Shown here: one piece after another, positions 63,411-64,000 of the stretch
Numbering within the stretch: position 1 is the first letter of the stretch
Layout: each line of letters starts with the position of its first letter
Assembly (NCBI GenBank): GCA_006226375.1
Contig: SBHC01000012.1
Coordinates: 17,835-81,834, forward strand
DNA from: Deltaproteobacteria bacterium
Lineage (GTDB): Bacteria > Myxococcota_C > UBA6777
Direction of reading: 5' to 3'
DNA length: 64,000 bases
Translations under genes and position numbers: made by a program
The notes under the pieces: generated by a model
What the model saw: the letters and a program-made list of their open reading frames with translations, nothing else
Databases searched by the model: none
Told to the model about the DNA's origin: nothing

Positions 63411-64000
63411 ATGAGTGAGTATCCCGCCACTCAGCTCTCTCATTCTCACGCTTCAACTTGGGCTTCGACCCTCGCGTCTTTGATGCTGTTTGCATTTTTG
63501 ACGGTCGGCGCTTTTGTTGCGATGTCGGTTGTTGATGCCTCGGAGGCTCAGGCGCAGTCGCTGCCGTCTTGTACCTCTAGCATCTACAACTACCGTCGTT
63601 GTAGCAGCAACTACCGCTATCGATGTACACGACGTACCGAAGCGTACTCGCAGTACTATTGTTGGTACGAGCTGTACTACTACTACGAGCGATACAGCTA
63701 CAGTTGTGGATGGTATGGTTGGAGAACCTGTTATGGGTACCGTCGGCGTTCTGGATACCGTCGGCGCTGTGGGTATCGAACAGCCTACCGGTATGCCTAT
63801 TATTGGACGCTCGATAGTAGTAGCTCGTCGTATTACTACTGCCAATACGGTTGCTACAACTACAGCAGTCAAGCGTACTGTAAGTGTCCTGGTGGGTATA
63901 CATACACGCAGTACTACTGTTCAGGGAACTATCGGTACTACTGCAACGCGACCACGTACCGGTACGGGAGTTATTCCAACCAGGGGTATTGTCAGTATGG
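63411..64000 (+). CDS. Tyr/Cys-rich secreted protein, 3' end beyond the window
   Basis: AAGGAG lies seven bases before ATG 63411. The frame is open to the edge (196 codons seen, no stop). The N-terminus has a long polar part, a hydrophobic span (about 20-42) and a cut site near A-Q-A-Q-S (about 48-50). The visible mature part (146 residues from 51) holds 42 Tyr (29 percent) and 14 Cys, with many Arg, Ser and Gly, in motifs such as Y-Y-C, R-R-C and Y-R-Y. No family is recognised. Such composition suits a cross-linked surface layer or coat (dityrosine or disulfide links), or an adhesive; this is inference. A sigma-54 promoter lies 200 bp upstream. Confidence 0.82.
   Translation, partial: MSEYPATQLSHSHASTWASTLASLMLFAFLTVGAFVAMSVVDASEAQAQSLPSCTSSIYNYRRCSSNYRYRCTRRTEAYSQYYCWYELYYYYERYSYSCGWYGWRTCYGYRRRSGYRRRCGYRTAYRYAYYWTLDSSSSSYYYCQYGCYNYSSQAYCKCPGGYTYTQYYCSGNYRYYCNATTYRYGSYSNQGYCQY

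Noticed and set aside
63227..63418. 63-codon frame in the leader of the Tyr-rich gene
   Set aside because: It starts with TTG at the expected transcript start, has no ribosome site and no internal Met; overlap with the real ATG is probably chance.

Overview
The window looks like a chromosomal segment of a myxobacterium-like member of the Myxococcota (old Deltaproteobacteria). The evidence is the mix of families: two proteins ending in MYXO-CTERM-type sorting tails, very large secreted or lipid-anchored cysteine-repeat proteins (two with MopE-like CDxxDNNCxGxxD motifs), three adjacent eukaryote-type Ser/Thr kinases, two with Sel1-like ectodomains, an ECF sigma / membrane regulator pair followed by lipoproteins, and a sequence that fits the sigma-54 promoter consensus. 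No rRNA, tRNA, CRISPR array, insertion sequence or phage gene was recognised. Gene starts below were chosen mainly from Shine-Dalgarno spacing and signal peptides.

Layout. 1-4.8 kb (minus): a Cys-rich lipoprotein running off the left edge, then an unusually long GT39/ArnT-like glycosyltransferase. 5.1-7.6 kb (plus): sigma factor, membrane protein likely to be its anti-sigma, TPR lipoprotein, Cys-rich basic lipoprotein, as one tight operon. 7.7-10.5 kb (minus): a lipoprotein whose C-terminal 70 percent is six near-identical 110-residue repeats. 10.8-19.1 kb: housekeeping and membrane genes (thioesterase, E2-type acyltransferase, argF, a COG2403 P-loop protein, rhomboid protease with a metal-ribbon-like tail, Mpo1-like protein, Na/phosphate symporter with a possible Pho box). 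19.4-23 kb: a broken WD40 gene converging on an 18-unit Cys-repeat lipoprotein. 23.3-31.1 kb (plus): three paralogous kinases followed closely by fumC and an acyl-CoA thioesterase. 31.2-36.2 kb: LEA14-like lipoprotein, Cys-rich lipoprotein, LOG-family enzyme. 36.3-48.6 kb: mostly minus-strand envelope genes (MYXO-CTERM stalk protein, CAP-domain MYXO-CTERM protein, Lys-rich lipoprotein, OPT transporter, YVTN propeller, LtaS-like sulfatase) plus one MDR-type oxidoreductase. 49-56.3 kb: an isolated type II secretin gene (gspD), a second 18-unit Cys-repeat protein, and a secreted Sel1 protein. 56.8-64 kb (plus): secreted HEAT protein, FG-GAP/PQQ-like propeller, FG-GAP/UnbV protein with an unrecognised N-terminal domain, and finally a tyrosine- and cysteine-rich secreted protein cut by the right edge.

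Most of the genes make or decorate the cell envelope: export (GspD), anchoring (lipoproteins, MYXO-CTERM tails), surface polymers (glycosyltransferase, sulfatase), and sensing (kinases, ECF sigma). The best candidate for something undescribed is the last gene: its visible mature part is about 29 percent Tyr with 14 Cys in 146 residues, and it lies behind a consensus-perfect sigma-54 promoter with a CRP-type TGTGA-N6-TCACA dyad just upstream. The three-kinase array with disulfide-rich ectodomains and the 6 x 110-residue repeat lipoprotein are the next most notable.
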